Origin: Hirudo medicinalis | Taxonomy: Eukaryota; Annelida; Clitellata; Hirudinida; Hirudinidae | DNA: 20,579 nucleotides | Assembly (NCBI GenBank): GCA_011800805.1 | Contig: MPNW01000548.1 | Location: forward strand, 54,623-75,201 | Direction: 5' to 3' | Shown here: in pieces, positions 20,577 through 20,579 of the stretch | How the letters are laid out: each line of letters opens with the position of its first letter | Position numbering within the stretch: position 1 is the first letter of the stretch | Program-made: the position numbers and the translations under genes | Notes under the pieces: model-generated | Database searches by the model: none | Seen by the model: only the letters and a program-made list of their open reading frames with translations | What the model was told of the DNA's origin: nothing

Positions 20577-20579
20577 CCC

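Overview
This is a piece of an animal (invertebrate-type) nuclear genome. It is AT-rich, its genes are split into many short exons by mostly GT-AG introns, and between them lie AAT/ATT microsatellites and decayed transposons. The protein families are general metazoan ones, so the sequence does not fix the phylum. Five protein-coding genes can be assembled by hand with consistent splice phases, plus one small single-exon candidate.

Layout. 1-3735 is a transposon graveyard: the 3' end of an L2/CR1-type retrotransposon, a Helitron helicase fragment, a hAT-type transposase fragment and a Tc1/mariner transposase on the + strand, then an R2-like reverse transcriptase on the - strand. 3993-5103 (-) is the 5' half of a gene resembling CRLF3. 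It shares a 1.1 kb AT-rich spacer head-to-head with a nine-exon NUP35 (nucleoporin 53) gene at 6210-7583 (+). 7675-8542 (-) is an unrecognised three-exon gene ending 91 bases from the NUP35 stop. 8897-9220 (-) is a possible small secreted protein. 10035-12325 (-) is a complete seven-exon short-chain dehydrogenase/reductase of the BDH1/retinol dehydrogenase type. 13415-17038 (-) holds eleven exons of vitamin K-dependent gamma-glutamyl carboxylase (GGCX); its N-terminal exons are not in the window. 17081-20488 (-) is a nearly full-length but dead L2/CR1-type non-LTR retrotransposon bordered on both sides by AAT microsatellite, lying just upstream of the first visible GGCX exon and in the same orientation.

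The genes do not form a pathway; they are independent transcription units (nuclear pore, carbonyl/sterol/retinoid-type redox, protein carboxylation). The points most worth a second look are a GGCX intron that appears to be GA-AG, the retrotransposon family's association with AAT microsatellites, a tRNA-like element under the last GGCX exon, an orphan gene, and two places where a single N sits between exact direct repeats, which look like assembly joins rather than biology.
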